From assembly GCA_947491315.1 (NCBI GenBank), contig CANLII010000020.1, forward strand, positions 1 through 42,881: a DNA stretch of 42,881 nucleotides, written 5' to 3'. This DNA is from Ignavibacteria bacterium (GTDB lineage: Bacteria; Bacteroidota; Ignavibacteria; Kapaibacteriales; UBA961). The stretch's first letter is position 1, and each line of letters begins with the position of its first letter. Position numbers and translations under genes: made by a program. Positions 25,796-34,821 of the stretch are shown here, piece after piece. The notes under the pieces are model-generated. The model saw only the letters and a program-made list of their open reading frames with translations, had not been told where the DNA came from and made no database searches.

Positions 25796-25859
25796 GTCTA
25801 CTCTATAACTATCATACCTATTACCATCAGCAATTTCATCCAAAAAGACAAAATTTCAT

Positions 25860-26222
25860 GTGTGGAACTGCTTCACTCAAACGAAATATATAACGCAGTG
25901 GAATCAAGCATCTGAAGATTGGCATTGTCCAAAAGCTCAGAATGATGTGAAAGTCGATGGCAAGTTTGTGTACACGATGTCAGCAAAAGATGGAAGCGTG
26001 ATTTTTGACTTTTGGGGAATCTATGATGAAATTCAAAATTATGCAGTCATCGCATATATGGTTGGGGATGAGCGCAAAGTTCGAGTGACATTTCAGGAAG
26101 AGGGTGAGCATGTTTTTATGACGGAAGTCTTTGACCCAGAACAAGTACATTCTGATGAATTACTCCATGCCGGTTGGCAAGCCATTTTGAATTCGTTTAA
26201 AGTATATTGTGAAACGACTTGA
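25860..26222 (+). pseudogene. SRPBCC (AHSA1-type) domain protein with its N-terminus out of frame
   Basis: 120 codons can be read from GTG 25860: VWNCFTQTKYITQWNQASEDWHCP, KDGSVIFDFWGIYDE and GWQAILNSFKVYCE are family hallmarks of small Bacteroidota proteins with the START-like SRPBCC fold, which binds hydrophobic ligands or acts in stress responses. Normal members begin with a strand of the type ITV or ITI about 15-20 residues before KVW. Here an ITI-like stretch (SITIIPITIS) is present at about 25802-25831 but in another frame, and the frame of VWNCF has no usual start codon before 25860 and a stop at 25806. A frameshift near the AAAAA/AAAATTT runs is the simplest explanation; a short functional protein starting at GTG, or a sequencing error, is possible. 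It converges on the C25 peptidase gene with a 4-bp gap. Confidence 0.65.
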
Positions 26223-26226
26223 TTCT

Positions 26227-29200
26227 CTATTCCGTGATGATAATTTTGCCGAAGGATGGCGCTATGAATGTATCTCCGACAACTTCAATTCTATAGACAT
26301 AGACTCCTGGTGGCATTGACACACCTTGATCATTTCTTCCATTCCATTTCAGTGTATTTTTACCGATTGAGATATCACCAGATTTTCGATACTGAATGGC
26401 ACCGCGTATATCCGCTATCGTGAGAGAATAGGTAGCTTCTTTTATCTGCGAAAGATAATTCATTTCAAATGAGATATCTGAACCACTAAATGCAGGATTC
26501 GGATAAGTACTCAATTCGTTCAATGAACTATTCAGTACGACAAGTACAGTTCTGCGAAGTGTGTCTTTATTCGCGGATGCATCTTCGGTGACCACATAGA
26601 TGATATTCTCACCCAACTCAAATCGATTCTCGGGTATATATGAAAACTCAGCTCTCATTGCAGAGCCATAAGTACCTCGCACAAAGGAATAGTCACGAAT
26701 CTTAGTATCTGAACGCAAGGCAAACGGATTATTGCGAATGAAGGTTTTTGTGGTATCAATTGGCAAAAATGAATTGTCTGAAATACGAACCGTGATGCGG
26801 GGATTCAGTGCCACAACATCATATTCGCGCACTAATTTTCCATCTGCAATAATCTCAATGGTTGGTGGTTCAATGTCTTCACCAATCGTGAGCACTTGTT
26901 TTGCAGTATTATTGAATGAAAACAATTCTGCTTTTGATTGATCGCAATTAATGCGCGCCGTCCATTCCGAAACATTTGCTAGTGCAAATGTTGAAGCACG
27001 AGATTCATAAGAAATGGGTGAATCCTTAGGAATACTCGGAATTTGTGCGACGGTGGATTCCGTATTTCCACCACCACCTATCGGTTGTTGTATGATGCAT
27101 AATGGCATATCGGACTGCGATGCCTGACGCATGGAAAGATTGAAGATATCGAGTGAACAAATCATACTATCACCTCTGATCGGCAAACCAATTCTTTGTT
27201 CAAGACCTTTCACTGTAAATGAAGTGGGCAATACGGCAAGTTCAGCTGCCGGACGATAAATCGAATTCAATGTCTTGAGATGTGGACCGGAAATTCTACC
27301 GCTTCTTTTCATTCTTACTGCAATTTCCAGATAAGGATATTGTAATGCATCGATATTGAGAAGTGAAAACTGTCCAGCATCTGATGAATCCAATGGCATG
27401 GAATTTTGTTTGGCACCATTCAAACCATGTAGTACATACTGAATCTCACCTTGACCGCGAAGAGAATCTTGTATCGACAACTCTTTCCATTCAATTGCGG
27501 GTCCGATTGGTCCTGAGAAATATGATCCTTCACGAAAAGCAATCGCATGTTCCACATTCAAAGAAAGCGTATCGGTATAAGAACCGAATGCTTCTTTTGC
27601 CGTACCGGAAAGACCGCCCTTCATGCCATAAAACACATAAGAAATGCGATAGCGGTCATCCTTTGAAATATTTGATCCATCGGGATATTGCATTCCTTTA
27701 AACACCGAATCAATAGTTGTTGCACCGAATTCTTTCAAAGTGGCAATCAGTGATTCCTCATCACCCGACATTCCTTTAGGTGTGACGATTGCACCGCGGA
27801 ATGAACCATCGGATACACTGATTGCGATGTGATCTCCTTGCTCCACAGAATCACGCAGATAGTGAATCAAATCACCACTATTTCCTGCCCGATATGTATC
27901 TTCCTGAGCACCATAAAAAGCATCAAAATCACGATATATTCCTATGCTATCAAATGGTTTTAGATGTAAGAGATTCCATTTCGAACCATTCACTCTTTCA
28001 ATGAAAGTACGATTGCCGAATTTCAGATAACCATAGCGATAATTTTCGCCCCCATTGCAAGATTCAATAAGGAGATTAACGGAGTTTTCACCGAGTGACA
28101 GAGCTTTTGATTTGGCATTCGAAACAAGATTCTTTGATTTTGATTCAGGAATGGATGCAAGATGATCTACATGAACGAATGCAGTATCTGTTATTGCTTG
28201 TGGTAATGCATGAAATGGAGTGACTTCCCATGGACTATATTGAATGGTCCTTGCATCGAATGTTCTTGTGTAGAGAATATAATCCTGAGCATTTCCGCCG
28301 GGCGTGAGTTGTACATTCGGTGTCCAATCCACATGCAATTCACCGAAAGAAAGTTGTGCAGATTCTGTTCCAGAAAATCCCGTGATCACGGATCCATCGA
28401 GTGTTTCAATGCGCAAGTCATAAGAAGTGAATTCACGATTGCGAAGCGGCAGAAGAAATCTGAATGTAGGTTTATCGCCTTGCACATTCCAGCCCGGAAG
28501 AGGATCAATCACTGTGAGTGAAGCTGCATAGACATTCATTTGAAATGCCAATACATTATTCGAAATAATATCTTCATCGACGATATTCTTCAGAGGGTCA
28601 ATCCTGAGTTCAATTCCATGTATTCCGGATTGATTCAGTGTTGGAAAAGTAAAGCTGAACTCCTGCTCAAGAGCAAATGCAGGAAACTCAATTGAGAGCG
28701 TATCTTTTCTATCAGAAACACTGCGAATACATTGTATCATGACAGGAATAGAATCCATCGTTCCGCGATTGCGGATTATACCTTTAATCGTGAAGTTTTC
28801 ATCAATTGCAGTTACAAGATCTGTTTTTATATCTTCGGAGCGAACATAGTAATCCGGATCAGATGCAATTGCAAGTTTCGTGAGTGGATCTCCAATCAAA
28901 CAAAACTGCATCATGGCATTGCGGAAAAAAGGATCTATTGTTGTGCCTTGACCAATCTTTGTTGCAAAAACCAAATCACCGATTCTGCGGAGTCCATATT
29001 TTGAAAGTGCCGTAAACATCGAGACAAAATTGAAGTAGTCCGGTGAAGTGATTCCTGTATAAGTATTCCCCGCAGATGCGATTGCTCCTTTGTCACTTTC
29101 AAGAACATATGACTCATTTCTGCATACTGTTGTCGGCTCGGCAAATGCTCCCGAATTACAAGAAAAAGTCGTGAGCAGGAAATATCTCGCCGGATTATTG

Positions 29201-31503
29201 AGGTCTTGCGCTCTCCAACCATCGAGCTCGAAATATTCTGGTGAGCCATGTCCTGCGAAATTCACCCAAAGTGAACCATCATTCACTGCAGATCGAATTT
29301 GTGTTGCGATACTTTCATCCACTCCTCCGACTTTGTTTAATCTGCGAATGCGAATGGAATCACCGGAAATCGGTGGGTCCAAAACAAAAGGAGCTATACC
29401 GTCAAATTGATTATGGAAGAATGGGTCATCTGCATCACCACCCGAGAGAAAAATGAACTTCTTCATCCAAGGTGCTGCACCAATGGAGTCATATTGGATG
29501 AGTTTATCAACGACTTTCTCGGCTTGTACGGCAGAACTAACACTTAGTCTTCCAAGGATGAGTTCCGGATCAATGGAATCATTGCTTGGCATTGTAAACC
29601 AAATGTCACTTACTGGAAAACCAAATGAGGGAATGAAATCTTCTTGATGTGCCTTGAATGTGAGTTTGAGTGGATCCCAACTTGCATCACCCATAAAAAT
29701 GATATAAGCGGGAACTGGAAATTGCCAAGAGCGATGTGTATGTCTGATGAAATTCTTGATTGCATGTGCATCTTTAGAACCATGTCCGAATTCTTTGTAA
29801 ATGTCCTCGCTTGAAATCACTGATACGGAATAGCCTTGCGATCTTCTATGCTGCGCCAAGCGCTCTGAAGCTTGAAGAAAAGCAGGATGTGAAATCAGCA
29901 ATACATCAGCTTGTCGAGAAGAATCACGCAATGAACTTTTGGGAACTGCATGTATTTCCGGGAAAACCCATGCGAGTGAATCAACAATCATTCCTTGAAA
30001 TATTCCGGGAAGAACCGAAAGAGTTGCATTGAATTGATTTCCGGAAGTATTGGCATTTTCAAGAGTGAACAATTTGCGAGCAGTGTCTATAACTATGAAT
30101 GAAGCACTTCGAAGATCAGTGAATGTCATCGATACAGCATTTGCGAGTGAATCCTCGAATGCTAAAGTTCCATTCAATAGACGAAGTGGTGACAATGAAG
30201 AAGTGGTCACATAATCAATGAAGGATTCGGTGACAAGTGTATCAGAAACAGGAATCGATTCAATGCGAAGAATATTCGGACCATGTGTGATTTGTGATGG
30301 AGCGATTTCAATATTCGTGACATGATCGGCAAATCCACCAAATGAATCTCTTTTGATGAGTGCATTATTCCAGAAGATGTCATATCGATGTTCAAATTCA
30401 ATGCTTGGCCGGTCATTTGCCCCATGAAATGCAATGCGAACATTCATTGGAGTGATTGACTGAGGAACTATGATCGTATCGATGAATGTGCGGAAATATT
30501 TGATTGTACTGATTTTTTCCCAGAAGAAATTCTTGCCTGTTGAAAAATCAGAAGACAGATAGCGATAGTCCACAGGACTGATCACATCACCGGCATAGAA
30601 TTCCGTGTCCTTTTCATGATGGATATTCACCCTTACTGCGGTATCGGAAAGTATCGGCATGATTGGAGGAAATGCAGTGAGTCTGTTTTTTGCAGTTGGT
30701 ACATCATTGAGAGTCAAGAAGAAACTTGCTTCATCAGTGACATAATTTCTCCATGTTGTATCACCTTCAGCTCTATGCGCCGCAAATATGATTACATCAT
30801 CATCATCCACTGTGCCATCTTGATCGATGATACCGATGGGATAAGATACACCTTTGAAAAACAGTTCCAATTGCGCGCTTGATTCGCCTTTCCAATTTTG
30901 TTGTTTGGAGAGAATCTCACGCATCTTCACATGAGCGATACCATCTTGCTTGGTGATGAGTTTCACATAGTCTTGCTTTGCGCTATACCAATGATCGGAC
31001 AGGATTGATTCCGACTTTTTCCGTGAAATGCGTGAACCCGGAATATGATGTGGATTGATGATATGAGCGAGGAGTCCTTTTTCTGAAAATGGAATCCGAT
31101 ATATAGAAGAAGCAAGATCAGGAGTCGCAATGTTTATGCTGAATGAATCTGCAATCAACCATGTATTATTCTCATCCTGTTTGATTGGATGAAAAGAAAA
31201 GTCAGCTATTTGGATACCACGGAAAATTGATCGTTTTTGAATGGTTGGAATGAAGATTCCATGACTTGTATCACCTTTGAATTCGCGCCATGCATGTACA
31301 TCAACAGTGATTGTTGGCTTTGCTGCATGTGGAAGAGCCATCGTAAACCCCATTCGTGAATTAGCTTTCAGGAGATCACTATGAGTGGCATGAATGATAA
31401 GCATACCGTCTGTTTGTTTTGTGTGAATACGCGCATCTGCTTGAAGCACGAATAGTAACAAAAACAGAATGTAACCGAACATATATGTGAAAATGGATTT
31501 CAT
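26227..31503 (-). CDS. C25 (gingipain/PorU-like) peptidase with ILEI-like domain and FlgD-type C-terminal domain
   Basis: 1758 residues with a signal peptide (ending VLQADA). An N-terminal beta region of ~530 residues precedes the caspase-like C25 domain (about 540-880; VLLISHPAFLQASERLAQHRRSQG, VPAYIIFMGDASWDP, LGRLSV) with His752 in FAGHGSPEYF and Cys782 in TTFSCNSGAF. About 890-990 resemble a CARDB adhesion module (RNRGTMDSIPV). About 1150-1310 resemble the ILEI/FAM3 domain (FDSIGIYRDFDAFYG, DHIAISVSDGSFRGAI, SLIATLKEFGATTID). The end (about 1675-1758; SSLNELSTYPNPAFSGSD, WNGRNDQGVSMPPGVYVYRI) is a FlgD-like/T9SS tail. PorU is the sortase of T9SS that removes sorting tails; a secreted gingipain-like protease is the alternative. 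P. gingivalis PorU is about 1160 residues, so this one is much longer. Confidence 0.88.
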   Translation of the reverse strand: MKSIFTYMFGYILFLLLFVLQADARIHTKQTDGMLIIHATHSDLLKANSRMGFTMALPHAAKPTITVDVHAWREFKGDTSHGIFIPTIQKRSIFRGIQIADFSFHPIKQDENNTWLIADSFSINIATPDLASSIYRIPFSEKGLLAHIINPHHIPGSRISRKKSESILSDHWYSAKQDYVKLITKQDGIAHVKMREILSKQQNWKGESSAQLELFFKGVSYPIGIIDQDGTVDDDDVIIFAAHRAEGDTTWRNYVTDEASFFLTLNDVPTAKNRLTAFPPIMPILSDTAVRVNIHHEKDTEFYAGDVISPVDYRYLSSDFSTGKNFFWEKISTIKYFRTFIDTIIVPQSITPMNVRIAFHGANDRPSIEFEHRYDIFWNNALIKRDSFGGFADHVTNIEIAPSQITHGPNILRIESIPVSDTLVTESFIDYVTTSSLSPLRLLNGTLAFEDSLANAVSMTFTDLRSASFIVIDTARKLFTLENANTSGNQFNATLSVLPGIFQGMIVDSLAWVFPEIHAVPKSSLRDSSRQADVLLISHPAFLQASERLAQHRRSQGYSVSVISSEDIYKEFGHGSKDAHAIKNFIRHTHRSWQFPVPAYIIFMGDASWDPLKLTFKAHQEDFIPSFGFPVSDIWFTMPSNDSIDPELILGRLSVSSAVQAEKVVDKLIQYDSIGAAPWMKKFIFLSGGDADDPFFHNQFDGIAPFVLDPPISGDSIRIRRLNKVGGVDESIATQIRSAVNDGSLWVNFAGHGSPEYFELDGWRAQDLNNPARYFLLTTFSCNSGAFAEPTTVCRNESYVLESDKGAIASAGNTYTGITSPDYFNFVSMFTALSKYGLRRIGDLVFATKIGQGTTIDPFFRNAMMQFCLIGDPLTKLAIASDPDYYVRSEDIKTDLVTAIDENFTIKGIIRNRGTMDSIPVMIQCIRSVSDRKDTLSIEFPAFALEQEFSFTFPTLNQSGIHGIELRIDPLKNIVDEDIISNNVLAFQMNVYAASLTVIDPLPGWNVQGDKPTFRFLLPLRNREFTSYDLRIETLDGSVITGFSGTESAQLSFGELHVDWTPNVQLTPGGNAQDYILYTRTFDARTIQYSPWEVTPFHALPQAITDTAFVHVDHLASIPESKSKNLVSNAKSKALSLGENSVNLLIESCNGGENYRYGYLKFGNRTFIERVNGSKWNLLHLKPFDSIGIYRDFDAFYGAQEDTYRAGNSGDLIHYLRDSVEQGDHIAISVSDGSFRGAIVTPKGMSGDEESLIATLKEFGATTIDSVFKGMQYPDGSNISKDDRYRISYVFYGMKGGLSGTAKEAFGSYTDTLSLNVEHAIAFREGSYFSGPIGPAIEWKELSIQDSLRGQGEIQYVLHGLNGAKQNSMPLDSSDAGQFSLLNIDALQYPYLEIAVRMKRSGRISGPHLKTLNSIYRPAAELAVLPTSFTVKGLEQRIGLPIRGDSMICSLDIFNLSMRQASQSDMPLCIIQQPIGGGGNTESTVAQIPSIPKDSPISYESRASTFALANVSEWTARINCDQSKAELFSFNNTAKQVLTIGEDIEPPTIEIIADGKLVREYDVVALNPRITVRISDNSFLPIDTTKTFIRNNPFALRSDTKIRDYSFVRGTYGSAMRAEFSYIPENRFELGENIIYVVTEDASANKDTLRRTVLVVLNSSLNELSTYPNPAFSGSDISFEMNYLSQIKEATYSLTIADIRGAIQYRKSGDISIGKNTLKWNGRNDQGVSMPPGVYVYRIEVVGDTFIAPSFGKIIITE

Positions 31504-31574
31504 TGATTGATATTAAACTTTGAGAACATTTTTCTGTCCAAATCGAAACTTGCTGTAAATTACAAGAGTTGACA

Positions 31575-31602
31575 CAAAACTATGGTACATAAATGAAGAC
31601 AA
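31575..31602 (-). promoter_or_regulatory. Promoter of the C25 peptidase gene (TTG-N17-TAGTTTTG)
   Basis: On the minus strand TTG (31602-31600), 17 nt and TAGTTTTG (31582-31575). The start would lie near 31569, about 66 nt before ATG 31503. The -33 lies inside the first codons of the divergent cytochrome/monooxygenase gene, so the two promoters share DNA. No clear box for the divergent gene was found. Confidence 0.45.
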
Positions 31603-33131
31603 TAATACTACTGATTGCAATGACTTTGTCAATGTTGCCAATATTTGGGAATACTCCCACTTGGTCGTCAAATATTGCTAAGACCATGTACACGCATTGC
31701 ACTTCATGTCATAGAGATGGTGGCATAGCTCCATTTTCACTCATGAAATATGAAGAAGTGGCTTCAAAGAAGAATTCAGTATTACAAGCCATCACTTCGC
31801 GTTCCATGCCTCCATATCCTGCCGACACCAAATTCCGTTCCTATTCGCATCAAAAAACGCTCTCAGATGCTGAAATCAATGACATGATTGCATGGGTGAG
31901 CAATGATGCTCCTGCCGGTGATATTGCCAATGCTCCGAAGCCACCGGCATTTTCAAGTGGACCCATCATTAAGAATCCGAGCTTCACCGCCCAAATGCCT
32001 GTCTATGCAACACAAGCAAAAGCGGGTGGAAATGACGAGTATCGCTGCTTTGTCTTGGATGGATCACCAACAAAAGATGAGTTCATCTCTGCGATTGAAG
32101 TTGTGCCCGGGAATCCCGAAATCGTCCATCATGTTCTTGTTTTTCAAGATACCTCCTCCAAACCACTGAAATTGGATGCCGAATCACCCGGACCCGGTTA
32201 TCCCGGATTCGGCGGAGTGGGATCTTCCACAGCGGATTTGATCGGAGTATATGTACCAGGTATTGAACCATATTTCTTTCCCAAAGGTTTCGGAGTTCGA
32301 TTTCAGAAAGGGGCAAGAATCATATTGCAAGTCCATTATCCTGCTGGAACAGAGGGCAAACAAGACTTCACTGCAGTGAGATTAGTGTATTCCGATGCTC
32401 CTTCCACAAGAGAGGTGTTCATAAGTCCATTATTGAATAATAAGAATATTGTGGATGGTCCATTGCGCCTTCCACCCGGACAAGTGAAAACATTCACACA
32501 GCGTATTACCATACCCAATGATGCCACTGCTTTTGCCGTGATGCCTCATATGCATTTATTAGGAAAAAGCATTGAAATCAATCTCAGGACATTGAAGGAT
32601 ACCATACCGATCATATCAATACCACATTGGGACTTTCATTGGCAGATGGCATATACATTTAAGACGCTGCAAAAGGTACCGAGGGGCTCTGTATTGGAAT
32701 CCAAAGTGACTTATGACAATACGGAAGAAAATCCTCATAATCCATCGATGCCGCCCAAAGAAGTGACTTGGGGAGAAGGCACAACTGATGAAATGATGCT
32801 TACTTATTTCTATTATACTGCCTATCAACCCGGTGATGAATTGATTGCAACAGATATTGAAGAAGAAATCTCTGATGAGAATATCTCGCTCGAAGATGTA
32901 TCATTTACTGAGATTCCCAACGGAGTGATCGTACGATTTGCCAATCCGACGGCGCTGCATTCTTTGCGCATTTTTGATGTGAAAGGTAGTGAGGCATATG
33001 CCCATCAGAGTAATCACGCGCATGCACATTCAGTGTTGACAATCCCCATTTCTGGTTCCGGTGCCTATTATCTCAATGCAACTGATGCTGATGGGAAGCA
33101 ATATCGAGGAGCATTTTGCGTGAGGCAATAA
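31593..33131 (+). CDS. Secreted cytochrome c - copper type II monooxygenase (PHM/DBM-like) fusion
   Basis: 512 residues. A signal peptide (MKTIILLIAMTLSMLPIFG) is followed by a c-type haem domain (about 28-105; CTSCH at 36-40, likely axial Met72 in SMPPYP). About 130-420 form the two-lobed copper monooxygenase fold with all six predicted copper ligands: His179, His180 (EIVHHVLVF) and His248 (LQVHYP) for CuH; His319 and His321 (MPHMHLLG) and Met401 or Met402 (DEMMLTYFYY) for CuM. The last ~80 residues (ALHSLRIFDVKGSEAYAHQ, GAYYLNATDADGKQYRG) look like a T9SS sorting tail. Such enzymes use ascorbate or another donor to hydroxylate a substrate; the haem domain could deliver the electrons. Substrate unknown. 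Confidence 0.87.
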   Translation: MKTIILLIAMTLSMLPIFGNTPTWSSNIAKTMYTHCTSCHRDGGIAPFSLMKYEEVASKKNSVLQAITSRSMPPYPADTKFRSYSHQKTLSDAEINDMIAWVSNDAPAGDIANAPKPPAFSSGPIIKNPSFTAQMPVYATQAKAGGNDEYRCFVLDGSPTKDEFISAIEVVPGNPEIVHHVLVFQDTSSKPLKLDAESPGPGYPGFGGVGSSTADLIGVYVPGIEPYFFPKGFGVRFQKGARIILQVHYPAGTEGKQDFTAVRLVYSDAPSTREVFISPLLNNKNIVDGPLRLPPGQVKTFTQRITIPNDATAFAVMPHMHLLGKSIEINLRTLKDTIPIISIPHWDFHWQMAYTFKTLQKVPRGSVLESKVTYDNTEENPHNPSMPPKEVTWGEGTTDEMMLTYFYYTAYQPGDELIATDIEEEISDENISLEDVSFTEIPNGVIVRFANPTALHSLRIFDVKGSEAYAHQSNHAHAHSVLTIPISGSGAYYLNATDADGKQYRGAFCVRQ

Positions 33132-33176
33132 GTCTCGCTCACTGAATCAGCGTAGGGAATATGCATGGGAAATATC

Positions 33177-33184
33177 TATGTTTG
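33177..33184 (+). promoter_or_regulatory. -7 box TATGTTTG for panB
   Basis: Full match to TAnnTTTG with a predicted start near 33190. It lies downstream of the first ATG of the frame (33161) and supports the ATG at 33206 as the start. No -33 TTG in the expected window. Confidence 0.45.
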
Positions 33185-33205
33185 CACTTCAAACATGAGG
33201 TTCCC

Positions 33206-34057
33206 ATGGAAAACCCAGAACAACACATTGATGCCGATCGTCATACCCATTCAGCGCCCTTGCGCAGAGTGACAACCAGGCGATTGCAAGACATGAAAAA
33301 ACAAGGCAAGCGCATATCTTGTCTCACTGCCTATGATGCTCTCATTGCCCGCATTTTGGATGATGCCGGTATAGATTTGATCCTCGTGGGGGATTCATTG
33401 GGAAATATCGTGCAGGGTCATGAAACCACCATTCCGGTAACATTGGACGATATTATATATCATACCAAGGCCGTTGTCAAAGGGGTTCAGCGGGCATTGG
33501 TAGTGGCTGACATGCCATTTATGAGTTATCAGGTTTCTCCCGAAGAAGCATTCCGTAATGCAGGGCGGCTCATGAAAGAGGCCGGTGCTAGTGCAGTAAA
33601 AGTCGAGGGTGGACACAGAGTCTGCGAAGCCGTGAGACGTATGACTGAGGCCGGAATTCCCGTGATGGCACATTTGGGTTTGACACCGCAAAGCATCAAT
33701 CAATTCGGATCATATAGAGCTAGAGGTCAAAATGCAGAAGAAGCAGAAGAAATGCTTCGAGATGCAAAGGAATTGGAAGTAGCGGGAGCATTTGCGGTAG
33801 TATTGGAGAAAATTCCCATGCAACTCGCTCAAAAGATCACCGAATCCTTGGCAATTCCCACAATCGGCATTGGTGCCGGACCACATTGTGATGGACAGAT
33901 TCTGGTATATTCGGACATGCTGGGTCTCACCATTGACTTCAGTCCTCGATTTGTCCGTAGATATGATTCCTTGCATGAGAGAGTCGATGACTCAGTGCAT
34001 AGGTATATTCAGGATATTCAAAGCGGAAATTTCCCCGATGAAAGCGAGAGTTACTGA
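33206..34057 (+). CDS. panB: 3-methyl-2-oxobutanoate hydroxymethyltransferase PanB
   Basis: 283 residues from ATG 33206; the longer start at 33161 lies upstream of the promoter box. It transfers a hydroxymethyl group from 5,10-methylene-THF to 2-oxoisovalerate, the committing step of pantothenate and hence coenzyme A synthesis. Motifs present: [40 protein letters not shown] (Mg-binding Asp), [33 protein letters not shown], and [21 protein letters not shown]. The N-terminal ~20 residues ([15 protein letters not shown]) are a non-conserved tail. Length fits the family. It stands alone; the other pantothenate genes are not in the window. Confidence 0.96.
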   Translation: MENPEQHIDADRHTHSAPLRRVTTRRLQDMKKQGKRISCLTAYDALIARILDDAGIDLILVGDSLGNIVQGHETTIPVTLDDIIYHTKAVVKGVQRALVVADMPFMSYQVSPEEAFRNAGRLMKEAGASAVKVEGGHRVCEAVRRMTEAGIPVMAHLGLTPQSINQFGSYRARGQNAEEAEEMLRDAKELEVAGAFAVVLEKIPMQLAQKITESLAIPTIGIGAGPHCDGQILVYSDMLGLTIDFSPRFVRRYDSLHERVDDSVHRYIQDIQSGNFPDESESY

Positions 34058-34075
34058 AACTTTTCCACATCTTTC

Positions 34076-34129
34076 ATGAGTATTTTGCAAACTTTTCAAA
34101 CTCTAGCATTTAGAGCATAGAATACTCAT
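34076..34129. repeat. Nested inverted repeat between panB and the ATP synthase locus
   Basis: A perfect 9-bp inverted repeat (ATGAGTATT at 34076-34084, AATACTCAT at 34121-34129) encloses a second hairpin (CTCTA-GCATT-TAGAG, 34101-34115). It starts 18 bp after the panB stop and ends 9 bp before the -33 element of the atp promoter. There is no T-run directly behind it. It could help end panB transcription or act as a binding site or RNA element at the atp promoter. Confidence 0.55.
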
Positions 34130-34138
34130 ATCTCTTCA

Positions 34139-34168
34139 TTTGTTATTCCATGCAAAATCTGTAATTTG
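34139..34168 (+). promoter_or_regulatory. Promoter of the ATP synthase locus (TTTG-N19-TAATTTG)
   Basis: TTTG (34139-34142), 19 nt, TAATTTG (34162-34168). The -7 element is one base shorter than TAnnTTTG but the full TTTG and ideal spacing make this the best two-part promoter in the window. It predicts a start near 34174 and a ~34-nt leader before the first atp gene. Confidence 0.5.
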
Positions 34169-34207
34169 TCAACTTGAAATCTGAATCTGATTACAGAAAG
34201 ACCAATT

Positions 34208-34456
34208 ATGCCTCAAAAGAAACCCGAGCCACCACGCGGATCGGTGCATAAAGATCTGGCGCCATTTATTGGTTTGGGCTCGCAACTTGCGGCTTCGGTC
34301 ATAGGTTGCGGATTTTTGGGATGGTGGCTGGATGGAAAATTTGGTACTGAACCTTGGTTAATGGTCGGATTTGGTTTTTTTGGAGCGGTTGCAGGCATGA
34401 CGCATTTCATTAGAGCTGCAATGCATGCGAATGATCCTTCTAAAAATAAAGAATGA
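34208..34456 (+). CDS. atpI: AtpI/AtpZ-like F0F1 assembly membrane protein
   Basis: 82 residues with two membrane helices (about 18-40 and 47-68) linked by a short loop (GWWLDGKFGTEPWLMV), as in the small first gene of many ATP synthase operons. The family helps assemble the c-ring or carries Mg/Ca. The N-terminus is polar and Pro-rich (PQKKPEPPRGSV). It is the first gene behind the predicted promoter. The symbol is tentative because AtpI and AtpZ/Gene-1 proteins are hard to tell apart at this size. Confidence 0.83.
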   Translation: MPQKKPEPPRGSVHKDLAPFIGLGSQLAASVIGCGFLGWWLDGKFGTEPWLMVGFGFFGAVAGMTHFIRAAMHANDPSKNKE

Positions 34457-34460
34457 GCGT

Positions 34461-34787
34461 GTGAGCGATTCCCCTTCGGATCTATATGCGATCATACTGG
34501 CACAAGTGGTATGTTTCATCAATGCTTTAGGTGGCTATCTGATAGCCAGAAAAGCTTACATGAAACCATTTGAAAAGTTTGTTTCAATTGTGCTTGGCAG
34601 CATGTCTTTGAGGATCATGGTAGTTGGTGCCTTTTCTTGGTGGGCACTCCTCATAGTACATATGCCGCAATTGGCATATGTGTTGTCTTTGGCGATTGGA
34701 GTATTCATCTACCTGTTTATGGAAATCATGTATTTCCATGTGCTATCAGACAAAATCAAGACAAGAGAAAAAGAGCAAAACAAATAA
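34461..34787 (+). CDS. Small membrane protein between atpI and atpB, probably AtpI-like
   Basis: 108 residues from GTG 34461, 4 nt after the atpI stop; an ATG at 34425 would overlap atpI by 32 nt and add only a polar tail. Four hydrophobic segments can be seen (LYAIILAQVVCFINALGGYL, FVSIVLGSMSLRIMVVGAF, WALLIVHMPQLAYVLSLAIG, FIYLFMEIMYFHV), followed by a charged end (SDKIKTREKEQ). Its size and place between the AtpI/Z-like gene and subunit a match the second small membrane protein found in Bacteroidota and Chlorobi atp loci, which may help insert F0. I did not recognise a specific family. Confidence 0.7.
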   Translation: MSDSPSDLYAIILAQVVCFINALGGYLIARKAYMKPFEKFVSIVLGSMSLRIMVVGAFSWWALLIVHMPQLAYVLSLAIGVFIYLFMEIMYFHVLSDKIKTREKEQNK

Positions 34788-34821
34788 AGAACACGATTAA
34801 CGAAATCATAGATTATCAGTC

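Noticed and set aside
25595-25915. 106-codon frame on the plus strand spanning the tRNA
   Set aside because: It runs through tRNA-Gly and two hairpins, and its tail is the out-of-frame copy of the SRPBCC start; no independent coding evidence.
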